Shown here one piece after another: positions 50,568 through 60,161 of a stretch of DNA of 64,000 bases. How positions within the stretch are numbered: the first letter of the stretch is position 1; each line of letters begins with the position of its first letter. This DNA comes from Volucribacter psittacicida (GTDB lineage Bacteria > Pseudomonadota > Gammaproteobacteria > Enterobacterales > Pasteurellaceae): the NCBI RefSeq assembly GCF_004339025.1, contig NZ_SMFT01000001.1, forward strand, positions 419,952 to 483,951, read 5' to 3'. The notes under the pieces were generated by a model. That model was not told the origin of the DNA. It made no database searches and worked only from the letters and a program-made list of their open reading frames with translations. A program made the translations under genes and the position numbers.

Positions 50568-52667
50568 ATGGAATATCAACAACAAGCAACTTTTACACTC
50601 AATGTACAACATCAAATTGGTATTGTTACTATTAATGATCACGCACATACTTTTAACCTACTTAATCTTCACTTTATTGAAGAATTAAGAGAAATTATTG
50701 GCACTATTTTGCGTTCACAATTAAAAGGGCTTATTTTTATCTCAGCCAAACCCGATAATTTTATCCGTGGTTTTGATCTAAGCCAATTAGAACAAAAAAG
50801 TGCGGTAGAATTAGAAAAATTTTCTGAACAAGCCCAACAGCTATTTAAAGAAATTGAATACTTAAAAATCCCCACTGTCGCCGCCATTAATGGCGATTGT
50901 TATGGATTAGGCTTAGAACTTGCCCTTAGCTGTCAATACCGTATTGCGAGCAATGATATCTTTACCACCTTTGCAATGCCACAAGTCCGTTCAAGCTTAC
51001 TCCCTTTTGCAGGTGGAACGCAACGCCTCCCTAATCTTATCGGTTTAAAACAAGGGGCAGAACTGATTTTAACGGGTAATAAGATTGATGGAAAAACTGC
51101 CCTATCCCTTGGGCTTATTCATACCCGGGTGGAAAAAACCGTACTAATTCCTACCGCACTTGAGTATATTAAACAATCTCAAACTCACCAGCCCAAACCC
51201 CATTGGCGAAACCGTTTAATTCAACAAAAAAATCGTTGGATCAACCGCTCTTTCTCACGCCATTATTTATTAGAACGGATAGAAGCCAATATTCCAAACG
51301 TCCTTGATAACCGTATCGCAATACAGGCGATCCTTGATGTTCTAAAACACACAGACAATAAAAAAGCGGCATCATTAGAAAGCCAACATTTCGCCCAGCT
51401 TTATCTGACCGAACAATCCCAAGCCCTACGCCTATTAGAACAAACCGCAAGAGCGATGAAATCACAATATCGTATTCGTGGTAATGTACAAGACATTAGT
51501 AACGTTGCGATTTTAGGGAGTGGCTTTCTTGGTGCAGGCATTGCTTATATCACCGCTCAGCACGCCAATATCCCTGTCCGCATCAAAGATATTCACCCCG
51601 AAGGCATATTACAAGCCTTAAACAAAAGCTATAAACTATTACAAAAAGAAGTTGAAAAAGGGACATTATCCTTAGGGCAAATGCGTCAAAAAATGCAGCT
51701 CATCACAGGGGGAGAACGTTTCGTTGGACAACATCGTGCCAATTTTATTATTGAAGCCGTTTATGAAGATCTGGCATTAAAACAACAAATGGTGCGTGAA
51801 TCCGAACATTATTATGGCGAAAACATTATTTTTGCCACCAATACCTCCACCCTTTCCATTGCGGAAATTGCCGCCAAAGCCAAACACCCCGAAAACATCA
51901 TTGGCTTTCATTATCTTAGCCCCGTTTCACAACGCAAAATGGTAGAAATTATTCCACATAGCGGAACCTCAGAACAAACCATTGCCACCGCCATTCATTT
52001 TGCCATTCAACAAGGTAAAATCCCCTTATTAGTCGCCGACCAAGCGGGCTTTTTTATCAATCGTATTCTCACCCCTTACCTACTCGAAGCCATTAATTGC
52101 ATTATTGATGGCGAAACCGTTGAATTTATTGATCGTGCTTTACAAGAATTTGGTTTTACCCTCGGGCCACTAGCAATGATCGACGAACTTGGCTTAGATA
52201 TTCTGGTGAAATCCTTACCGACCCTACGACAAAAACTCGGCGAACGTTTTGCTTTACCGCCAAAAATCAATCTATTAATTGATGATGAACGCAAAGGGAT
52301 AAAAAATAAACGAGGTTTTTATTTATATGATCGTGACGATAATCGCACCGCGGTTGATGGCAGTATTTATTATGTATTAGAAGTCATTTCCGCCAACGAT
52401 CTTGAAGCGGAACAAATTGTCCGCCGTTGCATATTAATGATGTTAAATGAAGCGATGTATTGTTTGCAAGAAGGCATTATCGCAAACCAAGAAGAAGGTA
52501 ATGTTGCCTCGGTACTTGGTGCATTCTTCCCAAGTTTTCGTGGCGGAATTTATGCTTACATTCAAAAAGTGGGAGCAAAAAATATCCTAGCAGAACTCAA
52601 TCATCACGTGACACTCTACGGCGAACGCTTTAAACCCTGCCCTTATTGGTTTGAATTACTTGAGTAA
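50568..52667 (+). CDS. fadJ: FadJ-type multifunctional enoyl-CoA hydratase / 3-hydroxyacyl-CoA dehydrogenase
   Basis: Partner of FadI in beta-oxidation, 699 aa. The N-terminal crotonase domain (~1-190) keeps one catalytic glutamate (Glu117, GLGLEL), but the second position, normally LPE, reads MPQ (Gln139), so hydratase activity may be altered. The dehydrogenase domain has a Rossmann motif AILGSGFLGAGIA (~318-330), NTSTLSI and the catalytic His in IGFHYLSPV. Two HCDH C-terminal repeats follow. Start at 50568, after GGAGACAG. Two uptake signals lie within the gene (~50798, ~51152), so it is not a very recent arrival. Confidence 0.88.
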   Translation: MEYQQQATFTLNVQHQIGIVTINDHAHTFNLLNLHFIEELREIIGTILRSQLKGLIFISAKPDNFIRGFDLSQLEQKSAVELEKFSEQAQQLFKEIEYLKIPTVAAINGDCYGLGLELALSCQYRIASNDIFTTFAMPQVRSSLLPFAGGTQRLPNLIGLKQGAELILTGNKIDGKTALSLGLIHTRVEKTVLIPTALEYIKQSQTHQPKPHWRNRLIQQKNRWINRSFSRHYLLERIEANIPNVLDNRIAIQAILDVLKHTDNKKAASLESQHFAQLYLTEQSQALRLLEQTARAMKSQYRIRGNVQDISNVAILGSGFLGAGIAYITAQHANIPVRIKDIHPEGILQALNKSYKLLQKEVEKGTLSLGQMRQKMQLITGGERFVGQHRANFIIEAVYEDLALKQQMVRESEHYYGENIIFATNTSTLSIAEIAAKAKHPENIIGFHYLSPVSQRKMVEIIPHSGTSEQTIATAIHFAIQQGKIPLLVADQAGFFINRILTPYLLEAINCIIDGETVEFIDRALQEFGFTLGPLAMIDELGLDILVKSLPTLRQKLGERFALPPKINLLIDDERKGIKNKRGFYLYDRDDNRTAVDGSIYYVLEVISANDLEAEQIVRRCILMMLNEAMYCLQEGIIANQEEGNVASVLGAFFPSFRGGIYAYIQKVGAKNILAELNHHVTLYGERFKPCPYWFELLE

Positions 52668-52676
52668 ATAATATTT

Positions 52677-52722
52677 AAGTGCGGTCATATTAAAAATAAT
52701 TTTTTAAAATTGACCGCACTTT
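52677..52722 (+). terminator. Inverted uptake-signal pair after fadJ
   Basis: AAGTGCGGTCA (52677-52687) pairs with TGACCGCACTT (52711-52721): 11 perfect pairs around an A/T-rich interior that can pair partly. It starts 10 bp past the fadJ stop codon and ends in TTTTAAAAA. Confidence 0.75.
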
Positions 52723-52779
52723 TAAAAATATTAATACCGAGTGAAAACATAGAAATTTATCACTCCTTTTATAGCCGTT

Positions 52780-53484
52780 CTACATTTTACAAACCTCCGC
52801 CACATTAAAAACCTGTTGATTTTTAAACCGCACTTTTTGAGGCGTCATGGGAATTGGGTAGGTGCGTTTTTGTGCCACGATGACACTTAATGGGGAAAAA
52901 CAGCGAGGAAGTGGCGTGATGGTTAAACGTTGGTGATCAAGAATATCAAAATGTAATAAAGAGAGCCAATCTAAAACTCGCCAATCCATAAATTGACGAA
53001 AAGGCAGAGCTGGGTGTGTTTTGGTATTGAGTTGCCGTTTAAATAATAGTGGGCTGCATAGATGAAATAATGAGAGAAAAAGATAACCGTCATCGGTTAA
53101 TACACGATTGACTTCACGCAGTAATTGATGGGGATCTTGACAAAAATTCAAACTGTTGATTAATAGGCAAGCATCGATCTGTTTTTCTATCAAGGGTAAC
53201 TCTGTTATTTTCGCATTAATCAGTGTATGATCGGGCTTATTGGCGTAAAGTGCGGTGAGATTTTGGGAAATTTCTGGGCATATAACCATTTGATTGCGTA
53301 GAGGTAATTCATAATGAATTTCGGCACTTAATCCGCCGATATAGAGAATATGGTAGCCTAAAATTTTGGGAAACCAGTCTGCAAAATATTGTTCAAGCGA
53401 TTTACGATATTGTTCGCCTTGTTGGATTTCTTGCCAACAGGTAGGTAAGCGAAAGGTTGTGTTAGATTTAGCTTGCCATTTCAT
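52780..53484 (-). CDS. YafS-like class I SAM-dependent methyltransferase
   Basis: A 234-aa protein with a methyltransferase fold. A degenerate SAM loop lies at ILYIGGLSAEI (~46-56) instead of the usual GxGxG, followed by an acidic-type strand, DACLLINSLNFCQDPHQLLRE (~104-124) and a VLTDDGYLFLSLF strand. It resembles E. coli YafS, which also lies divergently beside gloB. Substrate unknown. It diverges from gloB with only 26 bp between the starts. Confidence 0.75.
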   Translation of the reverse strand: MKWQAKSNTTFRLPTCWQEIQQGEQYRKSLEQYFADWFPKILGYHILYIGGLSAEIHYELPLRNQMVICPEISQNLTALYANKPDHTLINAKITELPLIEKQIDACLLINSLNFCQDPHQLLREVNRVLTDDGYLFLSLFHLCSPLLFKRQLNTKTHPALPFRQFMDWRVLDWLSLLHFDILDHQRLTITPLPRCFSPLSVIVAQKRTYPIPMTPQKVRFKNQQVFNVAEVCKM

Positions 53485-53510
53485 TTACTGACTCTCAATA
53501 GGAAGAATTT

Positions 53511-54218
53511 ATGTTAGTTGCACTACCAGTCCTTAATGATAACTATATTTGGCTTTATGGGCGAGAAAATTTACCTGTTATTGTGATCGATCCGGCAGAA
53601 TCTCGCCCTGTTATTGATTATTTACAGCAACATCAGCTTACTTTGGAGGCGATTTTATTGACGCATAACCATGATGATCATGTTGCTGGTGTCAAAGCGT
53701 TACGACAACAATATCCACAGGTTGAGGTATTTGGGCCGAGCGAAACCGCTGAGTATGCGTCAAAAATAATTAATGAGGGCAAGTTTCATACGGCACATTA
53801 TCAAATTGAGGTTATTCCTAGCGGTGGGCATACGGCAAATCATGTGAGCTTTTTGCTTGATGGGCATTTATTTTGTGGTGATACGATTTTTTCGGGGGGA
53901 TGTGGACGTGTGTTTACGGGCGATTATGCGCAAATGTTTGCTTCATTACAACGCTTAAATCAATTACCCGCAGAAACTATCCTTTGTCCTGCACATGAAT
54001 ATACGTTATCCAATCTGGCATTTGCTTATCATGTAGCACAAGATCAACAGCATAAAAGTGCGGTGCAAAATCAGAAAATTTTGGTGGAAAAATGGCGTGC
54101 TGAGGGAAAACCAAGTTTGCCGACAACCTTAAAGCGAGAACGAGAAATTAACCCTTTTTTGCAAGCCAAAGATTTAGCTGAATTTATCCAATTACGTCAA
54201 GGGAAAGATAATTTTTAA
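53511..54218 (+). CDS. gloB: Hydroxyacylglutathione hydrolase (glyoxalase II)
   Basis: Hydrolyses S-lactoylglutathione, the second step of methylglyoxal detoxification. The 235-aa metallo-beta-lactamase-fold enzyme has the metal motif [10 protein letters not shown] (51-60), further ligands in [11 protein letters not shown] (~104) and [13 protein letters not shown] (~124), and PAHEYTLSN (~163). The C-terminal substrate helix region is shorter than in mammals but normal for bacteria. An uptake signal is inside the gene (~54057). bcr follows 27 bp later. Confidence 0.95.
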   Translation: MLVALPVLNDNYIWLYGRENLPVIVIDPAESRPVIDYLQQHQLTLEAILLTHNHDDHVAGVKALRQQYPQVEVFGPSETAEYASKIINEGKFHTAHYQIEVIPSGGHTANHVSFLLDGHLFCGDTIFSGGCGRVFTGDYAQMFASLQRLNQLPAETILCPAHEYTLSNLAFAYHVAQDQQHKSAVQNQKILVEKWRAEGKPSLPTTLKREREINPFLQAKDLAEFIQLRQGKDNF

Positions 54219-54245
54219 TGGATTGTATTTATTTAGGACATTAAT

Positions 54246-55454
54246 ATGAATCAGCATACTTCTGCACAACAGCAGGCAAGTTTTGTATTTATTTTGGTAT
54301 TGGGGATTTTGGCAATGTTGCCCCCTTTAGCCATTGATATGTATTTGCCTTCTTTTTTAGATATTGCCCAGGATTTACAGGTTAATCCTGAGCGTGTGCA
54401 AAATACGTTAGCATTATTTACCCTCGGTTTTGCCCTTGGGCAACTTTTGTGGGGACCGATTGCAGACAGTTTTGGGCGTAAGCCTGCCATTTTAATTGGA
54501 ACCTTTGTTTCAGCCACTATTGCATTAATCTTGACTCAAGTAGCCAGTATTGAGCATTTTTTAGGGTTGCGATTTGTACAAGGATTATTTGCCTCCGCGC
54601 CAGCAGTGGTATTAGGGGCATTATTGCGAGATTTATTTAGTAAAAATTATTTTTCTAAAATGATGTCGTTGATTATGCTCATTTCTATGCTTGCTCCCTT
54701 ATTAGCCCCTTTTCTGGGAGGCTATATTGCTAAGTTTTTTCATTGGCATGCTGTATTCTATGTATTGGCTTTTATGGGGTTCCTATCTTGCCTATTGGTT
54801 TTGATCCGTATTCCTGAAACCTTGCCTTCAGAAAAGCGAGTGGTCTTTAATCTGAGTGGGATTGTGCGTAATTTTCGTTCTTTAGTACAAGTTAAAGCGG
54901 TGGTAGGCTATGTACTTTGCGGGGCATTTTCGTTTGCTGGCATGTTTTGTTTTCTTACCTCAGGCTCTATCGTTTATATTGATATTTATGGCGTTGCCTC
55001 AGAACATTTTGGCTATTTTTTCATTATGAATATGTCAATGATGATTTTATTTACTTCAATTAATAGCCGTATGGTAATGAAAGTAGGGGCAGAAAAAATG
55101 CTACGTTTTGGTTTATCTGTACAATTTATTGCAGGCACTTGGTTATTATTGGTGGCAATCTTTGACCTTGGATTTTGGCCAATGGCATTAGGGATTGCCT
55201 GCTATATTGGTATGTTATCAACGATCGGCTCTAATGCGATGGCATCAATTTTAGAACAATTTCCACAATATGCAGGCACCGCCAATTCCTTGGTCGGTAC
55301 TATTCGTTTTGGCACAGGGGCATTGGTTGGTTTTTTATTATCTTTATTACCTATTTATAGTGCAAAGCCAATGTTATTGTTTATGTTCTTTTGTGTGTTA
55401 ATTGGCGTAACAAGCTATTACTTTTTAACCTATCGCAGTATTAACCAAAGTTAA
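54246..55454 (+). CDS. bcr: Bcr/CflA-family drug exporter
   Basis: A 402-aa, 12-segment MFS protein. Its start LGILAMLPPLAIDMYLPSFL carries the PxxxDMYLP signature of the Bcr/CflA group. The loop 2-3 motif reads GPIADSFGRKP, and motif C is visible as LAPFLGGYIA. Homologues expel bicyclomycin, sulphonamides or cysteine. It may be co-transcribed with gloB (27-bp gap). Naming as bcr is by family; the actual substrate is not deducible. Confidence 0.85.
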   Translation: MNQHTSAQQQASFVFILVLGILAMLPPLAIDMYLPSFLDIAQDLQVNPERVQNTLALFTLGFALGQLLWGPIADSFGRKPAILIGTFVSATIALILTQVASIEHFLGLRFVQGLFASAPAVVLGALLRDLFSKNYFSKMMSLIMLISMLAPLLAPFLGGYIAKFFHWHAVFYVLAFMGFLSCLLVLIRIPETLPSEKRVVFNLSGIVRNFRSLVQVKAVVGYVLCGAFSFAGMFCFLTSGSIVYIDIYGVASEHFGYFFIMNMSMMILFTSINSRMVMKVGAEKMLRFGLSVQFIAGTWLLLVAIFDLGFWPMALGIACYIGMLSTIGSNAMASILEQFPQYAGTANSLVGTIRFGTGALVGFLLSLLPIYSAKPMLLFMFFCVLIGVTSYYFLTYRSINQS

Positions 55455-55586
55455 AAATTACTGAGATTGATGATAAAAATGATAGCCTATTCCTATTCAG
55501 GTTTAATTTGCTCAATTTCATAGGATTGATTAAAATAACGCAATATTTTGGGGGATTTTATTTAAGCGTAATAAATTGCAAGCAAA

Positions 55587-55656
55587 ATATGGTCGTTTCA
55601 ATTTAACCTAAGCAATAGGACGGCAAAACCTGCCAAGACGAAGTGAGACAACTATA
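55587..55656. repeat. Dispersed palindromic repeat, copy E (short, divergent)
   Basis: A 70-bp element 41 bp before hemA. The left end ATATGGTCGTTTCAATTTAA and right end AGTGAGACAACTATA fit the family ends; the centre has AGGACGGCAAAACCTGCC. The rest of the 243-bp bcr-hemA gap is AT-rich with nothing definite. Confidence 0.55.
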
Positions 55657-55697
55657 AAAGTAAATAACTTGTAATATCAACGCATTACCGATTATCT

Positions 55698-57020
55698 ATG
55701 ACAATTCTAGTGCTTGGTGTAAACCATAAAACAGCGACAGTATCCTTACGAGAAAAAGTAGCGTTTTCTGAACAAAAACGAATATTAGCATTACAGCAAT
55801 TACAGCGTAATGGCTTGGCTCAGCACGCTATTATTTTATCGACTTGTAATCGAACAGAAATCTACTTACATAATAAAAAAATTCCGCCTGAAGAAAGCGA
55901 AATTTGGCAACAACATTGCTTATATTGGTTTGCATTAATTCATCAACTTGATTTTAATGCCCTAGAAAAACACAGTTATTATTACCAAAATATGCAAGCT
56001 GTACAGCATATTATGCGCGTTGCTTGTGGATTAGATTCCCTCATTTTAGGCGAGCCACAAATTTTAGGGCAAGTAAAGCAAGCCTATCAATATAGTGAAG
56101 ATTTTTATCAAGCAGAACAGCGCCCTATTTCAAGTGAGCTTTCTCGCTTATTTCAAAAAACCTTTGCGACAGCGAAACGTGTACGAACCGAAACAGAAAT
56201 TGGTAGTGCTGTGGTATCCGTTGCTTATTCTGCCTGTCATCTCGCAAGACAAATTTTTGATTCTTTTCATCATCTCAATATTCTATTAGTGGGAGCTGGG
56301 GAAACCATTGAATTAGTGTCACGTCATCTATTGCAACATGGCGCAAAAAATTTAACCATTGCGAACCGCACTTTAGCGAGAGCAGAAGCCCTCGTAGCAA
56401 AATTAGCTCAATCCCAAATAAATATATTGACCTTGAATGAATTACAACAAGGGCTTGATATAGCGGATATTGTGATTACCTCAACAGGCAGTGAACAAGT
56501 ATTAATTACACAAAATATGGTTAAACAAGCTCAACAACGGCGAAAAAATAAACCGATGTTAATTGTTGATATTGCTGTCCCTCGAGATGTTGATGAAAAA
56601 GTAAGTGATATTCATACCGTTTATTATTACAGCGTTGATGATTTACAAAGTATTATTCAGCGTAACTTAGACACCCGAAAAAAAGCCTCATATCAAGCAG
56701 AACAGATCGTTACACAAGAATGTCAGGATTTTTTTGATTGGTTGAAAATACATCAATTTTCAGGCTTAATTCAACATTACCGACAAGACGCGGAACAAAG
56801 TAGGCAGAAATTATTAGAAAAAGCCCTGCAAGGATTACAACAAGGACAAAATCCCGAGGCATTATTACAAGAATTAAGTTATAAATTAACAAACCGATTA
56901 TTGCATATCCCAACGCAAGCAATGCAAAGTATGGTACGCAAAGGCAATGCTTCTGGATTACAAGCCTTCTCAGGCGCCTTAGGTGTAGAACAACTTGAAC
57001 ATTATACGAAGGCTGATTAA
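55698..57020 (+). CDS. hemA: Glutamyl-tRNA reductase
   Basis: First step of C5 tetrapyrrole synthesis: reduces glutamyl-tRNA to glutamate-1-semialdehyde. In this 440-aa protein the catalytic domain has Cys50 in [10 protein letters not shown], and [14 protein letters not shown] lies at ~117-130. The NADPH-binding domain has [11 protein letters not shown], and a C-terminal dimerisation helix follows. No good Shine-Dalgarno sequence precedes ATG 55698. Its presence means the organism can make haem precursors from glutamate. Uptake signal inside at ~56366. Confidence 0.96.
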   Translation: MTILVLGVNHKTATVSLREKVAFSEQKRILALQQLQRNGLAQHAIILSTCNRTEIYLHNKKIPPEESEIWQQHCLYWFALIHQLDFNALEKHSYYYQNMQAVQHIMRVACGLDSLILGEPQILGQVKQAYQYSEDFYQAEQRPISSELSRLFQKTFATAKRVRTETEIGSAVVSVAYSACHLARQIFDSFHHLNILLVGAGETIELVSRHLLQHGAKNLTIANRTLARAEALVAKLAQSQINILTLNELQQGLDIADIVITSTGSEQVLITQNMVKQAQQRRKNKPMLIVDIAVPRDVDEKVSDIHTVYYYSVDDLQSIIQRNLDTRKKASYQAEQIVTQECQDFFDWLKIHQFSGLIQHYRQDAEQSRQKLLEKALQGLQQGQNPEALLQELSYKLTNRLLHIPTQAMQSMVRKGNASGLQAFSGALGVEQLEHYTKAD

Positions 57021-57087
57021 CTTGCCTATAAAACGGCTAAATAATGCCTAAATTTTTATCAGTCATCACGATAAAATAGAAAAAGAC

Positions 57088-57116
57088 TTGTGTTAAAACG
57101 CAAAAACTTATATGAT
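57088..57116 (+). promoter_or_regulatory. Probable tRNA-Val promoter
   Basis: TTGTGT (57088-57093), 17-bp spacer, TATGAT (57111-57116), ending 17 bp before the tRNA. Confidence 0.5.
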
Positions 57117-57133
57117 TACGCCACTTCAAACGT

Positions 57134-57210
57134 GCGACTATAGCTCAGTTGGTTAGAGCACCACCTTGACATGGTGGGGGTCACTGGTTCGAGTCCAGCT
57201 AGTCGCACCA
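57134..57210 (+). tRNA. tRNA-Val (GAC)
   Basis: A 77-nt cloverleaf: acceptor GCGACTA/TAGTCGC, D-arm AGCTCAGTTGGTTAGAGC, anticodon loop TTGACAT with GAC, T-arm CTGGTTCGAGTCCAG, CCA encoded. It marks the left border of the accessory region. I found no integrase gene and no second copy of the tRNA 3' end. Confidence 0.97.
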
Positions 57211-57320
57211 TCAACCACTTCATATCACTTCATTAAACACCGCTACCCCCTTGAAAATACTAAATTAAATGTATTTTTTATTGTTTTTTGCTAAGCTCAT
57301 TAAAATAATAGGTGTAATGG

Positions 57321-58343
57321 ACAAAATAGTTGCTAATAATAATTCTCTCAAATTGTTAGCAACTCTTTTTATTTAAAAAAACCTTTATAAACATAACCTT
57401 ACGTTTTCTACTTAATCCATTATGATTAATTAATTTACACTTAAGTGCACTAAATAAACCTTCTAACCGATTTGTTATTTTTTCAATATTTAATTCCGCA
57501 TACTTTTCAAAGGTAAATAAATACCTTTCATCATATTTCATACTCGCTAATGCTCCCCTTAATCCTTTATGTTTATAAGGAAAATAACCTTTTTCATTGC
57601 ATTTCTCTGAGCGTTCATTCCAAATAATCTTGATGTTTTAAATACCAATAATGCAAACGACGAAAGAAATCATGTTTTTGGCTTTCTTTTAAGGTTTTCA
57701 CAATGATTTTAATTCCTTTCCTGCCTGAGATTGATGTTTTTTTCTTAATTTTCTCATCACCATTGCCACAAGATGAAAATGGCACATTTGAACAGGCGTA
57801 TTGAATATCTCGTTTAATAATCCACGACGACCATCGCAGGTAATTGATTGAATAATATAGCCTTTTTCTCTTAATTTATTTAAAGCTAGTTGATAATAAC
57901 TAGCCTTTTCTGTTTTTACAATTTGATGATAAATCACTTTTTCTGTCAGGCTATCCATTAACACTAACACACTAAAATCTCGCTTAAAGAAAGTGGTATC
58001 CATAATAATATTTAAATAAGTTGATGAGGGTAAATTTAAGGTATTTTTCGGGGCTTTATCAATATATCTTTGAATTGTTTTAACAGAACATTGATATTTA
58101 ATGGCAAGCTATTTATACGTCTGTTTTCCTTGAGAATAATGAAACCAAATTTCTGTGGGATTTAATTTGTATTGAAAGGTAAAGGTTTTATTACAATGAT
58201 TGCATTTATAGCGTTGAATAGTCTTTTTCTTTCCATGTTTGTGGATTGAGTTATTTTGACAATATGGGCAATTTATTTATTCATTTTCAAAAAAGTAGGT
58301 TAAAGTCTTGTAGTATACGGTATTATGTAGCAGTTGCACAAAG
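57321..58343 (-). mobile_element. Decayed insertion sequence, about 1.0 kb
   Basis: Holds the broken transposase gene at 57356-58284. Candidate ends are similar in inverted orientation: AGTTGCTAATAAT at ~57328-57340 and, on the complement, AACTGCTACATAAT at ~58335-58322. Boundaries are approximate and no target duplication was recognised. Confidence 0.5.
57356..58284 (-). pseudogene. Transposase pseudogene, IS256-like type with N-terminal zinc finger
   Basis: Read piecewise on the minus strand, this encodes a transposase. It starts M-N-K-(frameshift)-INCPYCQNNS, a CxxC...CNHC zinc finger (~58270-58190), then an in-frame TAG at about 58111 (QTYK*LAIKYQ). The DDE-domain segment from 58003 reads MDTTFFKRDFSVLVLMDS...TCDGRRGLL...CHFH. 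After frameshifts near 57715 and 57620 come WNERSEKCNEKGYFPYKHKG and ITNRLEGLFSALKCKL. So there are at least three frameshifts and one stop; it cannot be functional. The layout fits the variant Zn-binding IS256/IS1249-like group; I am unsure of the exact family. Confidence 0.75.
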
Positions 58344-58373
58344 TTAAAAATCAACCTATTAACCGTAAAAAAC

Positions 58374-58409
58374 AAAAGCCTTTAGCGCAATAATATGCTA
58401 AAGGCTTTT
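58374..58409. terminator. Strong bidirectional terminator
   Basis: AAAAGCCTTTAGC (58374-58386) pairs perfectly with GCTAAAGGCTTTT (58397-58409), 13 bp with a 10-nt loop and T-runs on both strands. It would end the transcript of the 58494-58877 gene. The remaining ~85 bp to that gene show nothing recognisable. Confidence 0.85.
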
Positions 58410-58493
58410 TAGTTGAAATCGCTTTTGTTGATGCTTTATGATTGGCGGATAAGCAAGATTTACCCTTACCGTAAGTCAGTTTAAAAAGCGTGG

Positions 58494-58877
58494 TTATTTA
58501 AGATTCTTGTACTGTTGCCAAAAATCATCGTGAATATCTGTTTCTGAGGGAGGTAACAGTATTCTTGGGTAAAGCACGAACGTTGGCATGAGGGGTAATG
58601 AATCAAATTGAGCTTGATTGCTAATTTTTATTTTAAGGTAGCCAAAGTGATATATTATACCGATAAACAGCACCGTCATCTCGAGCATAAAAAGAACGGT
58701 ATTCACTGCACTAATAATTTGAATACTCAATACATCAGGGTAGAAATACGCCAGTCCGTTGCTCGTCAAGAAAATCATCAAAGCTGAAATCATAGAGTGC
58801 ATAAGCGGTAATTGTTTTAATCGTTGGTAGATAAAAATCACTGCCAAAATATAAATCAACATCAATGTTTTCATCAT
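58494..58877 (-). CDS. Small membrane protein of unknown function next to the IS1595 transposase
   Basis: A 127-aa protein with about three hydrophobic segments (~3-18, ~28-45, ~55-80) and a polar C-terminal tail (~85-127). I do not recognise the family. AAGGAAAC precedes the double ATG, and the start is 9 bp past the transposase stop codon in the same direction, so it is probably co-transcribed. It could be a passenger gene of the insertion sequence, a class of cargo reported for some IS1595-family elements, or a resident gene beside which the element landed. Confidence 0.55.
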   Translation of the reverse strand: MMKTLMLIYILAVIFIYQRLKQLPLMHSMISALMIFLTSNGLAYFYPDVLSIQIISAVNTVLFMLEMTVLFIGIIYHFGYLKIKISNQAQFDSLPLMPTFVLYPRILLPPSETDIHDDFWQQYKNLK

Positions 58878-58886
58878 GTTTCCTTA

Positions 58887-59957
58887 TTAGGCTATCTTTA
58901 AGTAGTGTCGATCATTCGAAGCGGTGAGGCTTGCCAAGCCAAACACCGCATCACCTTTTTTGTTACCTTGCCAATACCCTGTAAACTCTCGTGATGGCAA
59001 GGTATTTAAGCAACAAGTTAAAAGTCGCTCAAATTTCTCTTTTACGCTTTTTCGGCGATTATCTTCTCGCCATGCTATTTCATTGGCATAGCGCATCAGA
59101 TATTTATTGCTCATTTTGTGATAGATGCCTGTTATCGCTCGCCGTAGCCTTGCGAAAAAGGATTCGGCAAGGTTGTTAGTGATGCAGTCAATCGAACAGT
59201 ATGTTTGTGAATGATTAACTCGCCATAAATCATAATGAAAGGCTAAATCATCATAGGCAGGATTTTCATCGGCATAAATTTTGCTATTCGGCTTGACTAA
59301 GCGTTGAGTTAAATTGAGTATATCTTGCGTATTTTCCTCTTTCACTAACGCCACAATACTTCTATCAGCCCCTTTTATTATGGCTTGATTGGCGGCTCGT
59401 TGGCGAAATACCAATACATAAGATTTATCTGTACGTTGATAGCGCTTTTTTCGTCTATCAATACGTTTATGGCGAAAGTTTTTAGGGCGAATATAGTAGT
59501 TTATGTAAGCGCCATCAATATGTACTTCTCCTTTGAGTGGTGCTAAATCTTTGGTTTTATTCAGCGATTCACGAAATTTATGCAGTAGTACCCATGCGGT
59601 TTTGTATTGCACACTGAGCTTATGCGATAAGGCAATGGCGGATAATCCCTTGCTTTCAGTCGCAAAATAGAAAATGGCTAATATAATTTTACGCAAAGAG
59701 AGTTTTGTACCTTGAAAAATCGTGCCTGCGGTGATGGAAAAACGATAACAACAATGTTTGCATTGCCATTGTTGGCGAGATTTGAGGAAATAGGCTTCGT
59801 GTTTTGTATTACAACGAGGGCATTTGACATCGTTGACATTGGTAGGATTACCCCAACGTGCAGTTTTAAGTCGCAACAGAATATCATTATCAGACAGACT
59901 GCCAACTTGTATAAACAAGTGGCGTGCTTTCGTTGATAATAAAAAATGTTGTGCCAT
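58887..59957 (-). CDS. IS1595-family transposase (apparently intact)
   Basis: A 356-aa transposase with an N-terminal zinc ribbon (CPRC ... CKHC, ~45-71) and an ISXO2-type DDE nuclease domain. Catalytic residues fall in HIDGAYI (~147-153), YADENPAY (~234-241) and the NNLAESFFARLRR motif (~262-274), where the family uses Asn/Glu in the last box. The reading frame has no break. It is the same superfamily as IS1016 of Haemophilus. The C-terminus HYLKIA overlaps a possible degenerate inverted end (AGGCTATCTTTAAG near 58891). Confidence 0.88.
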   Translation of the reverse strand: MAQHFLLSTKARHLFIQVGSLSDNDILLRLKTARWGNPTNVNDVKCPRCNTKHEAYFLKSRQQWQCKHCCYRFSITAGTIFQGTKLSLRKIILAIFYFATESKGLSAIALSHKLSVQYKTAWVLLHKFRESLNKTKDLAPLKGEVHIDGAYINYYIRPKNFRHKRIDRRKKRYQRTDKSYVLVFRQRAANQAIIKGADRSIVALVKEENTQDILNLTQRLVKPNSKIYADENPAYDDLAFHYDLWRVNHSQTYCSIDCITNNLAESFFARLRRAITGIYHKMSNKYLMRYANEIAWREDNRRKSVKEKFERLLTCCLNTLPSREFTGYWQGNKKGDAVFGLASLTASNDRHYLKIA

Positions 59958-59966
59958 AAAACAACA

Positions 59967-60037
59967 ATCCCTTTATTGAGCCTTTTAATTTATTAAACCT
60001 TATTTGGCTTAATGACTAAAAAACTCAATAAAGGGAT
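59967..60037. repeat. Perfect 14-bp inverted repeat upstream of the IS1595 transposase
   Basis: ATCCCTTTATTGAG (59967-59980) and CTCAATAAAGGGAT (60024-60037), 43 bp apart, just before the transposase ATG. The outer copy continues into AGGCCTAT and may be the true left end of the element, with the inner one controlling the transposase promoter. The boundary is not proven. Confidence 0.55.
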
Positions 60038-60063
60038 AGGCCTATAAGGTTAAATATATCATT

Positions 60064-60107
60064 AAATGTGAAAAAGTCGGGTATTCTGTATTATAAAATT
60101 CACATTT
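60064..60107 (+). promoter_or_regulatory. Inverted repeat around the promoter of the AbiEii-type module
   Basis: AAATGTGAA (60064-60072) and TTCACATTT (60099-60107) flank and overlap a TATAAA-type -10 (60092-60098). This arrangement is common for self-repressing toxin-antitoxin operons. Confidence 0.45.
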
Positions 60108-60161
60108 TATTGCTGTAGGATATTTTATAGAATATTATTTGCTCAATAATAAGGAGTAATT

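Noticed and set aside
53130..53484. Reading the methyltransferase next to gloB as a dead gene because its SAM loop is degenerate
   Set aside because: The IGGLSAE loop also occurs in the E. coli YafS type, and the frame is intact, so it is kept as a real gene.
57134..57210. tRNA-Val as phage or island attachment site
   Set aside because: No integrase gene and no repeated tRNA 3' end were found within the window; the accessory DNA to the right could have accumulated by insertion sequences instead.
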